Shown here: positions 18,042 through 27,593 of the stretch, one piece after another
Layout: each line of letters begins with the position of its first letter
How positions within the stretch are numbered: position 1 is the first letter of the stretch
Assembly (NCBI GenBank): GCA_038251405.1
Contig: JBBSBH010000016.1
Coordinates: 1 to 64,000, forward strand
Direction of reading: 5' to 3'
Length of the DNA: 64,000 nucleotides
Origin: JADJLQ01 sp038251405
GTDB lineage: Bacteria; Bacteroidota; Bacteroidia; Chitinophagales; Saprospiraceae
Notes under the pieces: model-generated
What the model was told of the DNA's origin: nothing
The model's database searches: none
What the model saw: only the letters and a program-made list of their open reading frames with translations
Program-made: the position numbers and the translations under genes

Positions 18042-19166
18042 TTATAGAACTTTCTTATAGGTCCTTCGCCTTTTATGAAGTCTATATTCATACCCTTTCC
18101 ATAGTAATTGTACGTTTGTATTCGTTTCCAATTCAGGATTGGATTCTACTTTTTTTATTCTATATGATATAGCAGCTTGGGTGATTTCATAAAATATTAA
18201 TGCATGTACACCTTTATTTCTCCAGTCAGGGTCAGTGCCTATCAAGTACAAATCCAGCCGATCGTTCTTTCTAATTGCATTCCACAGGTGATACCATCCA
18301 AAAGGGAAAATTCTTCCTTTGGCTTTTTGTAAAGCCTTACTCACTGATGGAAGTGCTATTCCAAAGGCAATCAATTCATCTGCTTCATTTGCAACAAGAG
18401 AAATAAACTGAGGTTTTAATATTCTGGAATATTTTCTCACATATAAATCTACCTGCTCAGGTTCGAAAGCTACAAAACCATGCAAATCCTTATGCGTCCG
18501 ATTGACTAAATCAAACATTTTGATGGCATATTTTTTGATGTCCGCTTTGTTGGAGATTTTTACAGTATGCAGCTTGTATTTTTCTTTCAGAAGGTCATTG
18601 AACTTCACAAAGCGCGCTGACAATTCCGTGGGACAATCCAATTCATGCTCTATCCAATCCACGGCTTTTACATAGCCTGCACTTTCAACGTGCCCTGCAT
18701 AATAGGGGAAATTGTACAATGTAGCTAAAGTAGGAAGTTCATCGAAGCCCTCAACTAACAAACCCGCTTTATCAAGATTAGTAAAGCTCATGGGGCCCTC
18801 AATTTCTGTCATTCCATTCTCTTTCGCCCAAGACTCTATTTTTTCTAAAAGTAATTGGCTTACCTTTTTATCATTTTGAATATCAAACCATCCAAATCTT
18901 GCTTTTGACTTTTGATAAAGTTCATTTTCCCGTCGATTTATGATACCTGCAATTCTTCCAATAATTTTTCCATTATCCAGGGCTAAAAACAATTTTAACT
19001 CACACTGTTTTAATACAGGATTGTGCTTTTGAGAAAATATTTCATACTCATCCACCCATAGTGGCGGCACCCAATATGGGTGATTTTCATACAATTCGAA
19101 AGGAAATTGTATAAACTTTTTAAGTTCGGATTTATTAAATGGATCTATTTCGACTAATTCTACCAT
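18042..19166 (-). CDS. GNAT-superfamily N-acetyltransferase-like protein (YghO type)
   Basis: A 374-residue protein of the YghO-like GNAT group. The N-terminal segment FELYENHPYWVPPLWVDE and the central EIEGPMSFTNLDKAGLLVEGF are typical. The C-terminal GNAT-like core has LYLIGTDPDWRNKGVHALIF, the acetyl-CoA-binding turn. The substrate is unknown for this group. The gene ends 68 bases before the ATP-grasp start and begins 10 bases after the polyprenyl synthase stop, so co-transcription with the latter is likely. Confidence 0.8.
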   Translation of the reverse strand: MVELVEIDPFNKSELKKFIQFPFELYENHPYWVPPLWVDEYEIFSQKHNPVLKQCELKLFLALDNGKIIGRIAGIINRRENELYQKSKARFGWFDIQNDKKVSQLLLEKIESWAKENGMTEIEGPMSFTNLDKAGLLVEGFDELPTLATLYNFPYYAGHVESAGYVKAVDWIEHELDCPTELSARFVKFNDLLKEKYKLHTVKISNKADIKKYAIKMFDLVNRTHKDLHGFVAFEPEQVDLYVRKYSRILKPQFISLVANEADELIAFGIALPSVSKALQKAKGRIFPFGWYHLWNAIRKNDRLDLYLIGTDPDWRNKGVHALIFYEITQAAISYRIKKVESNPELETNTNVQLLWKGYEYRLHKRRRTYKKVL

Positions 19167-19176
19167 TAATGCTCAT

Positions 19177-20154
19177 TTAGTTTTTTCTCGTTAATAACTT
19201 CGAAAAGAGGTCTTCCAGGTCTTTCCTTTTTGCACCTTCTACCCCGAGTTTGCTTAAATTTTTAAGTGCTTTTTTGCCATAGTTAAGGGCAAGTGAGTGC
19301 ACAAACTGATCCGATTGAGTGTCTCCATAGAATTGCAAAATCAACTTTACTTTTGTCTTACCTTTTGATTGAAATATCTTTTGCAAATCTTTTTTCCCTG
19401 TAGCGTTCAATTGACTCAGGCAATGGATATAAAGCAAAGTCTTTTTATTTCTAATAATATCACCCCCTATCACTTTTCCGCTATCTTCACCAAATGCATC
19501 AAGATAATCATCCATCAATTGAAAAGAAAGACCCATATTCACTCCGGCTAAGTAAAGTTGTGATAGGTCTACTTTATGTGCACCACCAAGCATCCCTCCC
19601 ATTTTCAAAGCTGCTCCCAGCAATACAGCTGTTTTGCATTTGATCATTTTCAGGTATTCCGATTTAGAAACTTCATGATTTGTTTCAAAATTGATATCCA
19701 ATTGCTGACCTTCGCAAACTTCGGTAGCTGTTTTATTTAAAAGCGAAATAAGATTTTTATTTAAGGGGGCATCGTATTGATTTAGTAATTGGTAAGAATG
19801 AATCAGCATCCAATCTCCGGAAAGAATAGCAGCATTGATATCAAATTTAAAATGAGTAGTTGGCTGACCTCTTCTCAATGGCGATGCATCCATAATGTCA
19901 TCATGCATAAGCGAAAAATTGTGAAAGACTTCTATCGCTAAAGCAGCCGCTAAAACATGATCTACTTTTTTATCATACAATTCAAAGGCAAGCATGGTTA
20001 ATAATGGCCTCATGCGTTTACCTCCCAGCTCCATTAAATAATTGGCCGGAGTATATAATTCGGATACACCTCCTTTAAATACATGCTTCTTCCTGTACTT
20101 TTCAAATTTGCGATACAATTCATCCAGTGATTGCATGTCGGAAAAATAGGTCAT
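19177..20154 (-). CDS. Polyprenyl diphosphate synthase
   Basis: A 325-residue trans-isoprenyl diphosphate synthase. The two Asp-rich motifs are intact: HDDIMD at residues 84-89 followed by the RRGQPT turn, and LMDDYLDAFGE with Asp215, Asp216 and Asp219. GGKRMRP binds the diphosphate near residue 44. It condenses IPP with an allylic diphosphate. Product length (farnesyl, geranylgeranyl or longer) is not decided by what I can see. It is the first gene of the minus-strand group with the GNAT and ATP-grasp genes, and divergent from the ABC exporter. Confidence 0.92.
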   Translation of the reverse strand: MTYFSDMQSLDELYRKFEKYRKKHVFKGGVSELYTPANYLMELGGKRMRPLLTMLAFELYDKKVDHVLAAALAIEVFHNFSLMHDDIMDASPLRRGQPTTHFKFDINAAILSGDWMLIHSYQLLNQYDAPLNKNLISLLNKTATEVCEGQQLDINFETNHEVSKSEYLKMIKCKTAVLLGAALKMGGMLGGAHKVDLSQLYLAGVNMGLSFQLMDDYLDAFGEDSGKVIGGDIIRNKKTLLYIHCLSQLNATGKKDLQKIFQSKGKTKVKLILQFYGDTQSDQFVHSLALNYGKKALKNLSKLGVEGAKRKDLEDLFSKLLTRKN

Positions 20155-20228
20155 TAATTTTTATTGTTTTATAAATTTCTGACTATAATACAAAATTAAT
20201 TTTCAGGCCCCGGTATACTTCAGCTAAT

Positions 20229-20236
20229 TAACTTTG
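20229..20236 (+). promoter_or_regulatory. Promoter -7 element of ABC exporter gene
   Basis: TAACTTTG matches TAnnTTTG. Its last base is 10 bases before the TTG at 20247 and 16 before the TTG at 20253, leaving almost no leader. Confidence 0.5.
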
Positions 20237-20246
20237 CTGACAATTT

Positions 20247-22034
20247 TTGATTTTGACAATTAACAATCCTTATTTATCTCTTTTGCAGACCGCATGGAAA
20301 TATGCGCGTCAGGAGAAACCAAAGTTTCTTTTGGTATATTCTCTATTTGGAGGGGCCAATTTAGTCTCCTCCCTGAATCCCCTTTTATATGGGTGGTATA
20401 TCAATGAACTACAAAAGCATGGAGTGGATGTACTTAAAAAGACCTGGGTGTACGCTCTGGCTTATTTCGCATTATCTATGGGTGAGTGGATCTTTCATGG
20501 ACCCGCCAGGATATGGGAACGTGAGCTTGCATTCAATTTGAGTAGAAATTTTCTCCAGGAAAAATATCACCAGATTTTACATTTACCTGTAAAGTGGCAC
20601 CAGGACAATCACAGTGGAGCCACTATCAACAGGCTGCGAAAATCGTACGAAGCATTGAAAGGCTTTTTCCAAAATGGGTTTCAGATGCTGCATACTTTTT
20701 TCAAATTCATCTTTTCCATTGGAGCGATGATTTACTTCTCGCCTTTGTTTGGTTTTATAGGTATCCTCATCGGATTAATCACCATCCGAATAATTTTTCT
20801 TTTTGACCAACCGCTTATAAAAGCTCAAAACGATGCCAATGAAAAAGAACATACCGTATCCGCAACTTTATTTGACAGCCTATCCAATATTATCACGGTG
20901 ATCACCTTGAGGCTGGAGAAGCAAATGGAATCAAGCATTTTGTATCGGGTAAAAGATATATTCTCGCCATTTATGAAAAGTGTCCGGGTAAATGAATGGA
21001 AGTGGTTTACTGTGTCGGCTTTTGTAGCTTTAATTTACGGCATGGTTACTGTTGGATTTGTCTACCAACACTGGCAGCCAGGCCAGGTATTCATGGTGGG
21101 TGGATTAGTAACTTTATTGGGGTATGTAAATAATTTTAGCAGTGTTTTTCATGATGTAGCCTGGCAATATACCCAGGTAGTGCAATTTAATACGGATGTG
21201 AAAGCCATTCGTGAGATAGAAAATGCCTTCCATGATCATCATCGCATAGACACTGAAAAAACAGAACTTACCAATTGGAAGAAAATAGAAATCAATAATC
21301 TAAATTTTACCCACAACGAATCCTACAATTCTTTTAACAAATCCCATAGTTTACACCATGTAGACTTTAAATTTATAAGAGGACAAAGAATAGCTTTAAT
21401 AGGCGAAAGTGGTAGTGGCAAGAGTACCTTATTAGCTTTGTTGAGAGGTCTTTATGAAGCTGAAAAAGGAATCCTAGTAAAAATTAATAATTCGACTTTT
21501 CATGATCTTTCGATCATATCCTCAACGGTCACTTTATTTCCGCAAGAACCTGAAATATTTGAAAATACCATTGAATACAATATTAGCCTGGGAATTCCGA
21601 TACCTGCGGAGGAAATAAGGCGCGCTGCCGATCTTGCCCATTTTGCAGATGTAATAAATCAGCTTCCCAAAGGCCTTCAATCCAATATTCAAGAGAAAGG
21701 TGTCAATCTATCAGGTGGTCAAAAACAACGGTTGGCATTAGCACGAGGCATATTAGCCGCACAAGAATCAAGTATAGTACTGATGGATGAACCTACCAGT
21801 AGCGTAGACCCTAAAACCGAATCATTGATCTATGACAAATTATTCACAGAGTTCAAAGACAAGACGATTATTTCCTCATTGCATCGGCTTCATTTACTTT
21901 CAAAATTTGATTACGTATATATCCTGCAAGAAGGCAAAATAGTAGATGAAGGAAGTTTTTTAAAATTAAAAAATGAAAGTGAAGTATTCCATGATTTGTG
22001 GAAGCATCAAAAGGAAATCGAAATAATTAACTGA
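20247..22034 (+). CDS. ABC transporter, fused permease and ATPase (exporter type)
   Basis: A product of about 595 residues with six membrane segments in the first half and an ABC ATPase in the second: Walker A GESGSGKST, Q-loop FPQEPEIFE, signature LSGGQKQR and Walker B IVLMDEPTS. Type IV (MsbA-like) half-exporter; it would work as a homodimer. The frame has no ATG near its N-terminus. A stop codon lies at 20238, so the start must be TTG at 20247 or TTG at 20253. The protein ends directly against the convergent ADP-ribosylglycohydrolase gene, with no base between the two stop codons. Substrate unknown. Confidence 0.9.
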   Translation: MILTINNPYLSLLQTAWKYARQEKPKFLLVYSLFGGANLVSSLNPLLYGWYINELQKHGVDVLKKTWVYALAYFALSMGEWIFHGPARIWERELAFNLSRNFLQEKYHQILHLPVKWHQDNHSGATINRLRKSYEALKGFFQNGFQMLHTFFKFIFSIGAMIYFSPLFGFIGILIGLITIRIIFLFDQPLIKAQNDANEKEHTVSATLFDSLSNIITVITLRLEKQMESSILYRVKDIFSPFMKSVRVNEWKWFTVSAFVALIYGMVTVGFVYQHWQPGQVFMVGGLVTLLGYVNNFSSVFHDVAWQYTQVVQFNTDVKAIREIENAFHDHHRIDTEKTELTNWKKIEINNLNFTHNESYNSFNKSHSLHHVDFKFIRGQRIALIGESGSGKSTLLALLRGLYEAEKGILVKINNSTFHDLSIISSTVTLFPQEPEIFENTIEYNISLGIPIPAEEIRRAADLAHFADVINQLPKGLQSNIQEKGVNLSGGQKQRLALARGILAAQESSIVLMDEPTSSVDPKTESLIYDKLFTEFKDKTIISSLHRLHLLSKFDYVYILQEGKIVDEGSFLKLKNESEVFHDLWKHQKEIEIIN

Positions 22035-23594
22035 TTATTTACCGCCTGATTTCGTTTTGGGAATTTTTCCAAACTGGTATATATTTTCAATTGGCGCGTA
22101 TTGATCTCCATAAATTAAAAGATCAGAAATCCTTACATCGTATTTGGGGTCTCTGTTCATTAACTTAACAGTCAATGTATGGTCACCCTTGGGCAAATCG
22201 TATTTCCAAAACAGTTCATGCCGTCTGGTCCTAAAATCTGAGGGCAGCGCGGCGGTCTCTATTAATTCATCATCTATATAAAAAGATGCATTTGCAGTGT
22301 AAGATTCTCCTTTGCCATCCCAATTAGTAAGATACCCTTTAACTACTATTCCAGTACCCTTAAAATCGAATTTCATTTGATCTTCAATCACTTTTCCTAT
22401 ATATTTTTTCTCCTGGGGAAATAAGCCGGTAAAGGATTGCTCCATCGGGACTACTATTGGTTTCTGAATTTTAACAAAAATGTTGTCTCCATTTATAGTG
22501 CCCCCATTTCTTTTGATGTTTTCCATTGCATGTTTAAAGCTCAGCTCATAGGTCTTTGCCAATGAAATATCAGTATACGCAAAATTCAAATTTTCCGCAC
22601 CTTCGAGACCTTCCATCCAATAAGCCGGAATATGACTATACCCTTTTATGGTTCCCAAAATACCCGCAGCTGAAGAAGGATTACAGTCTGCGTCTTGCCC
22701 GCAACGGGTAGTGATTTCTATCGTTTTTGTAAAGTCCCCATTTCCATATAAAAGCCCAATGACTATATAAGATGCATTAATAGTAGCATCTATATTGAAA
22801 GGAGCAAATACACCGTCAGGGCAGCCAATATCTTCTGACCATTTATCCTGTACAGCAAGCCAGGTCTGCTTCCAGTCAGTGGGAAATTTTTTATGCCAGG
22901 CCAATACATCTGCAATTACTTTGTAAAACTTGGATGCTGGTGGAATTGATTTTAGAGAATTTTGAATAATGGATGGAATACTATTAGAAAAATAAGCATT
23001 CGCATACATATTCGCTACAAATACGCCACCGTAATATCCATCTCCATAATTCATAACATGACCTACACGATCGCATATTTCATTTGCTGCATTGGGCATG
23101 CCGGGTGACATCAGCCCTGCAAAATCTGCTTCGATTTGAAAGTCGATACAGTCTGCATGAGGATTGTTTTTCCAATGCCCTGAAAGCGGAGGTTTGATGC
23201 CATGCAGTATATTATATCTCGCTGCCTGGTTAGCGTGCCATAGCTTATAATCCTTATGTGCAAATGCCTCTCCAAAAGCCCCGCTGCTAGCATCCAATCC
23301 ATCGCGTTCCAGCACTTCTACCCACGTAAGGTCCATATACAAATCATCATACAGGCCATCATTATGAGTCATCATTTCAGCTACATAGCCTTTGTACCAG
23401 GGGATAGGCTGGTAGCTTTGTATAATAGTGCCATTAAATCGAAATTCAACCGGCCCACCGAAGGTAACTCCAATAGTTTGCCCTGCCCAGCCGCCTTTTA
23501 TTTTATCCAGTAATACTTGCTTTGAAATATTTTGAGATTGAATAGTGGTCAAAAGACAAATCGCAGAAATAAGGAGGACAATTTTCTTTTTCAT
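22035..23594 (-). CDS. Secreted ADP-ribosylglycohydrolase-family protein
   Basis: A 519-residue protein with signal peptide MKKKIVLLISAICLLTTIQS. The hydrolase core shows the dinuclear-Mg ligands: the DGLYDDLYMD segment in the N-terminal half, and TRCGQDADCNPSSAAGILG in the second half. A C-terminal beta-rich region of about 130 residues resembles a carbohydrate-binding or jelly-roll module (VKGYLTNWDGKGE). Export and the extra module suggest a periplasmic substrate other than ADP-ribosylated protein. Co-directional with the GNAT gene 9 bases upstream. Confidence 0.88.
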   Translation of the reverse strand: MKKKIVLLISAICLLTTIQSQNISKQVLLDKIKGGWAGQTIGVTFGGPVEFRFNGTIIQSYQPIPWYKGYVAEMMTHNDGLYDDLYMDLTWVEVLERDGLDASSGAFGEAFAHKDYKLWHANQAARYNILHGIKPPLSGHWKNNPHADCIDFQIEADFAGLMSPGMPNAANEICDRVGHVMNYGDGYYGGVFVANMYANAYFSNSIPSIIQNSLKSIPPASKFYKVIADVLAWHKKFPTDWKQTWLAVQDKWSEDIGCPDGVFAPFNIDATINASYIVIGLLYGNGDFTKTIEITTRCGQDADCNPSSAAGILGTIKGYSHIPAYWMEGLEGAENLNFAYTDISLAKTYELSFKHAMENIKRNGGTINGDNIFVKIQKPIVVPMEQSFTGLFPQEKKYIGKVIEDQMKFDFKGTGIVVKGYLTNWDGKGESYTANASFYIDDELIETAALPSDFRTRRHELFWKYDLPKGDHTLTVKLMNRDPKYDVRISDLLIYGDQYAPIENIYQFGKIPKTKSGGK

Positions 23595-23603
23595 TTTCTA
23601 AAG

Positions 23604-24161
23604 TTATAAAACCATATCTGTATTTTGCACAAAATGATAATAAAAAGATTCCCTTTTAAGTGAATTAAGAGCTAATTCTTCTTTAGATATTCCATCAATA
23701 AAATTCTTATCGTATGTGAATCTGCATTTGGTAAGCAAGCGAGTAGATAGAAAATTACCTGGAAGAGAGTAAGCCAAAACCCTACTAAAGTTTAATTGAT
23801 TAAACCCAAGATTTAGACAAGCTATTGCAGATTCCAAAGCAAAACCTTTGCCGGTATATTCTTTTAGCAGCGCAAACCCCAGATCAGGAAACTCCAGGAA
23901 TTCTCTTTTTGCAAAACCACACATGCCCATCAGCATATTGGTTTCCTTTAATAGAACTGCATAAAACCCAAATCCTTTATTGATATAGCTATGCAAAAAT
24001 CTTTCTTCAATATAGTTTTGAGCATCTGTAATGCCTTTTACATTTCTATCCCCAATATTCTGTATCCACTCATCTGTGTTAAGTAATTTTAGCAAAAAGT
24101 CAGCGTCATCTAATTCAAATTTTCTAAGAATGAGCCTCTCTGTTTCTACCACTATTGCCAA
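23604..24161 (-). CDS. GNAT acetyltransferase, RimJ/RimL type
   Basis: A 185-residue acetyltransferase. It begins with the typical ETERLILRKFELDDADFLLK and has the acetyl-CoA loop region PDLGFALLKEYTGKGFALES. There is no ATG in the first 40 codons. A TGA lies just upstream, so the start is TTG at 24159-24161 or GTG at 24150-24152. Target could be a ribosomal protein or small amine; it cannot be resolved. Gaps of 9 and 19 bases to the flanking minus-strand genes indicate an operon. Confidence 0.85.
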   Translation of the reverse strand: MAIVVETERLILRKFELDDADFLLKLLNTDEWIQNIGDRNVKGITDAQNYIEERFLHSYINKGFGFYAVLLKETNMLMGMCGFAKREFLEFPDLGFALLKEYTGKGFALESAIACLNLGFNQLNFSRVLAYSLPGNFLSTRLLTKCRFTYDKNFIDGISKEELALNSLKRESFYYHFVQNTDMVL

Positions 24162-24180
24162 GTTAATTCATTTATATTTT

Positions 24181-24546
24181 TTAAATAACTCTTATTTTTT
24201 TAAAACCCATCTTTATAAGTATGTCCGGCAATTTTTTCCGTTGGTCACCTTGTAGTAGCAGGAGCCCATCTTCCGTCACACCGCCACCAATTCCACACTT
24301 TGATTTTAGTGATTTTGATATTACCTGAAGTTCATTTTCATTCATTTCTAGTCCTTCAATTAGTGTAACTTCCTTTCCTGCCCGATGCTTTTTGTCCACC
24401 GTGATCCTGATCGATTGTTTGCTTAACGGAACTGAGTTTTCTTTTTGATTCGCTAACTCTTCCTGCTCGGGTTTAGCCTCGGGATTAGTGGAAAAAACAA
24501 ATTTCAAATCAGAAAGATCATGTAGTGGTTTCTTTTTCATTTCCAT
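24181..24546 (-). CDS. SUI1/YciH-family translation factor
   Basis: A 121-residue protein whose C-terminal 80 residues form a SUI1 (eIF1-like) domain: IRITVDKKHRAGKEVTLIEG, SKSLKSKCGIGGGVTEDGL, QGDQRKKLPDILIKMGFKK. The N-terminal 35 residues are charged and probably flexible. Bacterial YciH proteins can influence start-codon selection in vitro. This is of interest here because several genes in this window appear to have very short leaders. Two in-frame ATGs (24546 and 24540) are possible. It sits 10 bases after the serine-hydrolase-like gene. Confidence 0.9.
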   Translation of the reverse strand: MEMKKKPLHDLSDLKFVFSTNPEAKPEQEELANQKENSVPLSKQSIRITVDKKHRAGKEVTLIEGLEMNENELQVISKSLKSKCGIGGGVTEDGLLLLQGDQRKKLPDILIKMGFKKIRVI

Positions 24547-24556
24547 TACTATTTTA

Positions 24557-25621
24557 CTAAGATTTTCTTCTCCAACTTTTATTCATCATTCTTAGAATAC
24601 TAGTTCCTAATATATCAGCTCCTGTAGCAGAATTTGCCAAAATTACTACTGCAGTATGAGTTTCCGGTGCCAAAGCGATAAACGCATAATGACCATCCGT
24701 GCGGCCGGTATGGAAATACATATTTCGGTCTTTAGCAACTGGAATTACCTGAAATCCTATGCCTGTGAAGCCTTTCTCTTTCCTAATGATGACTTCTTTT
24801 ATGGCTAATAAATCTTTAAAAGCAGTGTCATTGGAGTACAAAAAATAATACGCTGCTTTCATTAATTCATCCAATGAACTTTTCAAACCAATGGATCCGC
24901 CAAAGGCAATAGATGACCAGGGCTTTATTTCGGTCATATTTCTATTGTATCCCGGTACCGTGGGTAACCGGGTGGTATTCATGATAAAGTTTCCCGAAAA
25001 GTATTTGTCGAAAACCTCATTATAAGATAAGTGGGTGATATTTTCAATAATCCATTCCAGCATCACATAGTTGAGATGACTATATAGGAATTGATTTGCT
25101 GGAGTTGGCTTTAGATCGTATGATTGATAAAAATCTTCCAGGTCCTGCTGTGTAAAATTAGCATATGGGTCCTGAGCATCCTTTTCCACCAAACCCCATC
25201 CGGGAGGAAGTTTGGGCAATCCAGAAGTATGAGTAAGTAGTCTATCAATAGTGCAGTTTTCGAAACTCGGATTTTTAACAGGCAGGTAATTATTGATAGA
25301 AGCATTGAAATCAATCTGATACTCTTTTTTCATTTTCTCTAAAAGAAGAGCTGTAAATATTTTAGTGATTCCTCCTATTTCGAAAATATCATCTTTAGCA
25401 AGTAGGGTTTTATCATGCAGGGATCGAGAGCCAAAAGGAAAAATAAAAGAAGTATCATTGTCAATCATTCCTACTATAAATCCTGGCGTTTGTTTATAGT
25501 TTATAGTAGTCTCGTATTTGATGATTTGGTTAATCTCCCTTCGGATAGGATCCTTATCCTGTCCGAAGGTGGGCAAACCCCATGTTACTAAAATAGAAAT
25601 AATGTAAACCCTGACTATCAT
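24557..25621 (-). CDS. Serine hydrolase homologue (class C beta-lactamase fold) lacking the nucleophile
   Basis: A 354-residue exported protein with a signal ending near FGQ (residue 20). The fold motifs of class C beta-lactamase/D-Ala-D-Ala peptidase-like proteins are recognisable, but the SxxK motif reads GITK: residue 84 is Gly (GGA at 25370-25372) where the catalytic Ser should be, in IFEIGGITKIF. Lys87 is kept. The YxN motif is Y180-S-H182 and the third motif is HTG at 304-306. The protein is otherwise full-length, so it looks like a pseudoenzyme with a binding role. It overlaps the Hsp70 gene by 4 bases (ATGA). Confidence 0.85.
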   Translation of the reverse strand: MIVRVYIISILVTWGLPTFGQDKDPIRREINQIIKYETTINYKQTPGFIVGMIDNDTSFIFPFGSRSLHDKTLLAKDDIFEIGGITKIFTALLLEKMKKEYQIDFNASINNYLPVKNPSFENCTIDRLLTHTSGLPKLPPGWGLVEKDAQDPYANFTQQDLEDFYQSYDLKPTPANQFLYSHLNYVMLEWIIENITHLSYNEVFDKYFSGNFIMNTTRLPTVPGYNRNMTEIKPWSSIAFGGSIGLKSSLDELMKAAYYFLYSNDTAFKDLLAIKEVIIRKEKGFTGIGFQVIPVAKDRNMYFHTGRTDGHYAFIALAPETHTAVVILANSATGADILGTSILRMMNKSWRRKS

Positions 25622-27477
25622 CCCACTGTCTTTGTGCCTCTTAATGCTTCACTGATATTAATATCCATCATTCTATGAGCTATTGGTGCGCTGAAATTAT
25701 TGAGAATATCTATATCGGAAAGTATTTCATCTTTATTTTGAAATAGTATAGAAGTATTAAGATTGGCTTTTAATGCATGGATTACACTGGTTTCAATGCC
25801 TGAAAGATTAAATTTATTTTGATTTATAAATCGATCAGTAGCTAATACCAGACTTTTGCCTTCATTCAATGCTTCCAGTAAAGCTTTTGATACCATATCC
25901 TGCTGGGCATATTTGACACTATCAGTCAGCATACGTGCCATTTCAGCTTCTGTGAGCCCATACTGCGGCTTCACTTCAATTACTGTTTCTACACCAGATC
26001 GCAATTCCCTCGCTTTTACGGTAAGTATACCATCAGCATTAATTAAAAACTGAATTTCAACTTTAGGTAATCCTGCCGGCATAGGAGGAATCCCGGCAAG
26101 CACGAACTCACCTAGTTTCCTATTGTATATAATCAGATCCCGCTCCCCTTGAAGGACACTTATTTTCAGTTTTGATTGCCCATCCACTGAGGTAGTATAT
26201 TGCCTTCCGACTTTTGAAGGAATTTTAGAATTTCTGGGAATGATCACATCCATCAATCCCCCCATTGTCTCAATTCCTAAAGAAAGTGGAGTAACATCTA
26301 TCAATAAGAATTTCTGATCCTTACCCGAAAGTATATTAGCCTGGACTGCTGCTCCTAATGCGACCACTTCATCTGGATTCAATTCATTATACAAAATGTC
26401 TCCAAAATAATCCTTCACCGCTGCTTGCACAGCCCTCACCCTGGTAGATCCGCCTACCATGATCACTTTTGAAAGATCCTTAGTCTTTACCCCTGCATCT
26501 GCGATAGCTTTTCTGCTACAATCAATGGTTTTTGCAATGATTGGCTTGATGGATTTGTTAAATGTTTCTTGATCAATTTCCAGGATTAGTTCATTCCATT
26601 CGGTTTTGAAATCATCATTTTTTGATAAATACTTCTTTGCTTTTTCAGCTAGTAACCTGAGTGATTGACTCTTGCTTTTATCAGCCAACAAAACATTTTT
26701 ATCTAATTTGTATTTCTCAATCCAATACTCTATGATGGCCCGGTCAAAATCATCACCGCCTAAAAAAGTATCCCCATTGGTAGAGAGGACTTCAAAAATT
26801 CCATCTTGTATATGTAGTATTGAAATATCAAAAGTGCCTCCACCCAAATCATACACAGCAATCTTTTCTTCATTTCCATCTTTCATCCCCAGTCCGTATG
26901 CCATACTGGCAGCAGTGGGTTCATTCACTATTCTCAATACATCTAGTCCCGCAAGCCTTCCTGCATCGCGGGTAGCTTGTCTCTGAGCGTCATTGAAATA
27001 TGCAGGAACGGTAATTACGGCCTGAGTTACATTTTTTTTCAAATGATCCTCGGCCATTCTTTTGAGTTGCTTTAATATTTCTGCACTTAGCTCAATAGGT
27101 GTAAAATATTTATCATTGATTTTTATTCGAACCAGCGCATCAGGATCGTCCATCTTCAGATCATAGCTAAAAAACGACTTCAAATCCTGCACATCCGTGA
27201 GACTTTTACCCATCAATCGCTTAACTGAATATACGGTCTCATTAGGATTGGTTACTAACCTTTCTTTGGCATATTCTCCTACATACACGTGCTGACCATC
27301 AATACTTAGTATAGAAGGTACTAAAGCTGACTGGTTATGGTCTGTTTTTATAGTGATGGCCTGATCATTTTCGATATAAGCCACGAGGCTATTGGTAGTA
27401 CCCAGATCAATTCCAATGATAATATTTTCATCATGCACTACATTACCGCCTTTCATATTAATCTGGATCGTCGCCAT
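25618..27477 (-). CDS. Hsp70-family chaperone, HscA-like
   Basis: A product of 619 residues from the ATG at 27475-27477; a longer form to 27495 is possible. The Hsp70 ATPase shows IIIGIDLGTTNSLVAY, then AVITVPAYFNDAQRQATRDA and VYDLGGGTFDISIL. The substrate-binding domain follows (LLIDVTPLSLGIETMGG). There is no EEVD tail. The C-terminus IAHRMMDINISEALRG resembles HscA, the chaperone that helps IscU deliver Fe-S clusters. No iscS, iscU or hscB gene is in the window, so HscA assignment rests on sequence alone. It leads the minus-strand operon with the hydrolase homologue, SUI1, GNAT and glycohydrolase genes. Confidence 0.88.
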   Translation of the reverse strand: MATIQINMKGGNVVHDENIIIGIDLGTTNSLVAYIENDQAITIKTDHNQSALVPSILSIDGQHVYVGEYAKERLVTNPNETVYSVKRLMGKSLTDVQDLKSFFSYDLKMDDPDALVRIKINDKYFTPIELSAEILKQLKRMAEDHLKKNVTQAVITVPAYFNDAQRQATRDAGRLAGLDVLRIVNEPTAASMAYGLGMKDGNEEKIAVYDLGGGTFDISILHIQDGIFEVLSTNGDTFLGGDDFDRAIIEYWIEKYKLDKNVLLADKSKSQSLRLLAEKAKKYLSKNDDFKTEWNELILEIDQETFNKSIKPIIAKTIDCSRKAIADAGVKTKDLSKVIMVGGSTRVRAVQAAVKDYFGDILYNELNPDEVVALGAAVQANILSGKDQKFLLIDVTPLSLGIETMGGLMDVIIPRNSKIPSKVGRQYTTSVDGQSKLKISVLQGERDLIIYNRKLGEFVLAGIPPMPAGLPKVEIQFLINADGILTVKARELRSGVETVIEVKPQYGLTEAEMARMLTDSVKYAQQDMVSKALLEALNEGKSLVLATDRFINQNKFNLSGIETSVIHALKANLNTSILFQNKDEILSDIDILNNFSAPIAHRMMDINISEALRGTKTVG

Positions 27478-27593
27478 GGCCTGTTTTTTGATCACAAAGA
27501 TCGGGTATTTTGCCGGATAACTTTTTCATTCATTTTTTAAATAAATCGAAATTGCTTAACTTTATCACATTCAATAAATAAAACCTTTTAAAA

